Source: Flavobacterium sp. (GTDB lineage Bacteria > Bacteroidota > Bacteroidia > Flavobacteriales > Flavobacteriaceae). Taken from it: 6,083 nucleotides of DNA. The stretch's first letter is position 1, and each line of letters opens with the position of its first letter. Shown here one piece after another: positions 5,501 to 6,083 of the stretch. A program made the translations under genes and the position numbers. The notes beneath the pieces are model-generated. The model was not told the origin of the DNA, made no database searches, and worked only from the letters and a program-made list of their open reading frames with translations. The stretch is taken from contig JAIXTU010000143.1 in the NCBI GenBank assembly GCA_027483785.1, positions 1 to 6,083 on the forward strand, in the 5' to 3' direction.

Positions 5501-5830
5501 CTAGTTTTGATTAGTGATGATTGAAACTGCGTCTGATAATTCGGTCCATGTATTATTTAACTCGTTGAGAAAAGTTTTACCTAATTCAGTTAGACCATAG
5601 TACTTTCTTGGCGGACCCGAAGTCGATTCTTCCCAGCGATAATTTAGTAATCCGTCGTTTTTTAAACGAGTTAAGAGCGGATAAACGGTACCTTCCACAA
5701 CCAATAACTTGGCGTTTTTTAAGGTATCGAGAATTTCGGATGTGTATGCTTCCTTGTCTTTTAAGACCGAGAGGATGCAAAATTCCAAAACACCCTTGCG
5801 CATTTGAGCTTTTGTGTTCTCGATGTTCAT
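5501..5830 (-). CDS. PadR-family transcriptional regulator
   Basis: This 109-residue protein is the length of the compact PadR class. It has a winged-helix domain: KGVLEFCILSVLKDKEAYTSEILDTLKNA (helices 1-2), VVEGTVYPLLTRLKNDGLL (recognition helix with the family hallmark GTVYPLLxRLxxxGLL at 47-62), then the wing RWEESTSGPPRKYYGLTELG. A final helix (86-105) should serve dimerisation. PadR proteins are mostly repressors that bind palindromes in their own promoter and release on a ligand or stress cue. It is the first gene of the operon, and a candidate operator lies at 5936-5960. The start at 5830 is supported by the conserved N-terminus (MNIENTKAQMRKGVLEFCIL); it overlaps the stop of a tiny upstream ORF. 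Its last codons lie in a direct repeat that also occurs in its own leader. Confidence 0.94.
   Translation of the reverse strand: MNIENTKAQMRKGVLEFCILSVLKDKEAYTSEILDTLKNAKLLVVEGTVYPLLTRLKNDGLLNYRWEESTSGPPRKYYGLTELGKTFLNELNNTWTELSDAVSIITNQN
5505..5528 (-). repeat. Direct repeat before pspC-like gene (unit a)
   Basis: The plus-strand string TTTTGATT-2 nt-TGATGATTGAAACT recurs at 5850-5874 with a 3-nt spacer. On the minus strand this unit covers the last codons of padR and ends 9 bp before the pspC-like start codon. The following AAATCATGAA, which contains that start codon, is also repeated in the padR leader. Confidence 0.75.
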
Positions 5831-5838
5831 AATTTCAT
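5827..5838 (-). other. Possible three-codon upstream ORF (M-K-L) coupled to padR
   Basis: On the minus strand ATG AAA TTA TGA runs from 5838 to 5827. Its stop TGA (5829-5827) overlaps the padR start ATG (5830-5828) as ATGA, the same junction type as between the pspC-like and lipoprotein genes. The ATG lies within AAATCATGAA, identical to the context of the pspC-like start codon, so it seems to be a duplicated start. Whether it is translated is unknown. Confidence 0.4.
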
Positions 5839-5849
5839 GATTTTTTTGA

Positions 5850-5874
5850 TTTTGATTTGATGATGATTGAAACT
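5850..5874 (-). repeat. Direct repeat in padR leader (unit b)
   Basis: This is the second copy of the repeat at 5505-5528: TTTTGATT, a 3-nt spacer, then TGATGATTGAAACT, 22 matching positions. It lies in the predicted leader of padR, 19 bp before its start codon. The copies are 346 bp apart and flank the padR coding region. Confidence 0.75.
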
Positions 5875-5916
5875 CACTTCTGACTAGTACTATCTATTGT
5901 CTGTTAATTTCTTATG

Positions 5917-5924
5917 CAAAGATA
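5917..5924 (-). promoter_or_regulatory. Operon promoter, -7 box
   Basis: On the minus strand 5924-5917 reads TATCTTTG, a full match to TAnnTTTG and the same octamer as in the promoter of the exported GIN-domain gene. No TTG box is seen at the usual distance; that position is occupied by the right part of the palindrome at 5936-5960. The leader to padR would be about 80 nt and includes direct repeat b and the small upstream ORF. Confidence 0.65.
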
Positions 5925-5935
5925 TAAACGAAAAC

Positions 5936-5960
5936 AGGTACATTGTTTTGCATAGTACCT
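5936..5960. promoter_or_regulatory. Candidate PadR operator
   Basis: A 25-bp interrupted palindrome: AGGTAC (5936-5941) and GTACCT (5955-5960) are perfect inverted arms, and TG (5944-5945 read as TTG) and CA (5951-5952) add two more symmetric pairs; 8 of 12 positions are symmetric about 5948. It covers the -33 region of the operon promoter, where a bound PadR dimer would block RNA polymerase. A smaller palindrome TAGTACTA at 5885-5892, inside the leader, shares the AGTAC core. Confidence 0.65.
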
Positions 5961-5991
5961 AATATTAACAAAATATTAACAATTAACAAAC

Positions 5992-6006
5992 TGCGGGATT
6001 TCCGCA
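5992..6006. other. Small inverted repeat upstream of the rightmost gene
   Basis: TGCGG (5992-5996) and CCGCA (6002-6006) form a 5-bp stem with a 5-nt loop, 34 bp before the start at 6041. I see no good TAnnTTTG box for that gene; TAAATTCA at about 6016 is a poor match. The repeat may be a regulatory site or chance. Confidence 0.3.
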
Positions 6007-6040
6007 AAGACGTCGTAAATTCACGGCTTAAATACGTAAT

Positions 6041-6083
6041 ATGACCGTTTCTCAGGTAAATCAATTTCTCTTCTTCAAGCTGC
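6041..6083 (+). CDS. Start of a plus-strand gene, possibly DUF4442 (hotdog-fold) protein
   Basis: Only the first 14 codons are in the window: MTVSQVNQFLFFKL. The frame is open to the edge and the position, divergent from padR across a 210-bp regulatory region, fits a real gene. The pattern of a short lead, then (N/K)xFxxFKL, resembles the N-terminus of flavobacterial DUF4442 proteins, which are hotdog-fold thioesterase relatives. That identification is from memory of the family and rests on few residues. If right, it would not obviously belong to the envelope module, though it might share the operator. Confidence 0.5.
   Translation, partial: MTVSQVNQFLFFKL

Overview
The window looks like a chromosome piece from a member of the Bacteroidota, most probably a Flavobacteriia-type organism. 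The signs are -7 promoter boxes of the form TAnnTTTG without clear Shine-Dalgarno sequences, a thioredoxin reductase with a CAVC active site, and a PadR / PspC / GIN-domain (DUF2807) gene set that is typical of this phylum. I cannot name the genus.

Layout, left to right. (1) 1-216: the C-terminal 71 codons of a RelE/HigB-type toxin, with an inverted repeat over its stop codon. (2) 217-571: an intergenic stretch holding a GC-rich element of 185 bp (284-468), then the trxB promoter. (3) 572-1510: trxB, complete, on the plus strand. A terminator hairpin follows, shared with the converging gene. (4) 1565-2401, minus strand: an exported GIN-domain protein with its own promoter. (5) 2402-3039: a 638-bp stretch without a gene. 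It holds a second, inverted copy of the GC-rich element (2505-2690), an 18-bp perfect palindrome, and the terminator of the next operon. (6) 3040-5830, minus strand: a tight operon padR - pspC-like - GIN lipoprotein, with gaps of 5 bp and then a 4-bp ATGA overlap. (7) 5831-6040: a divergent regulatory region with a candidate PadR operator. (8) 6041-6083: the first 14 codons of a plus-strand gene, possibly a DUF4442 protein.

The operon reads as a cell-envelope stress module. PadR probably represses it. The second protein joins an N-terminal HAAS-like (DUF1700-like) helical region, a PspC domain, several membrane helices and a beta-rich periplasmic tail. The third is a lipoprotein whose GIN domain shows a ladder of SSG turns about 19 residues apart. 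HAAS, PspC and the DUF2807/DUF4097 'toastrack' folds are known from comparative genomics to travel with PadR-like regulators. The separate GIN protein at 1565-2401 is probably a relative serving a similar envelope role.

The most unusual signal is the pair of GC-rich elements. They are about 185 bp each, lie in opposite orientations, and share five conserved blocks separated by diverged segments. Two of the diverged segments have almost no sequence identity between copies, yet in each copy they pair with each other (13-14 nt arms, one bulged base) around the same conserved 41-42 nt centre. That is compensatory change and implies selection on a folded RNA or single-stranded DNA. I do not recognise the family. 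A second unusual point is that the leader of padR repeats the sequence just before pspC, including a copy of its start codon, which creates a three-codon upstream ORF whose stop overlaps the padR start.
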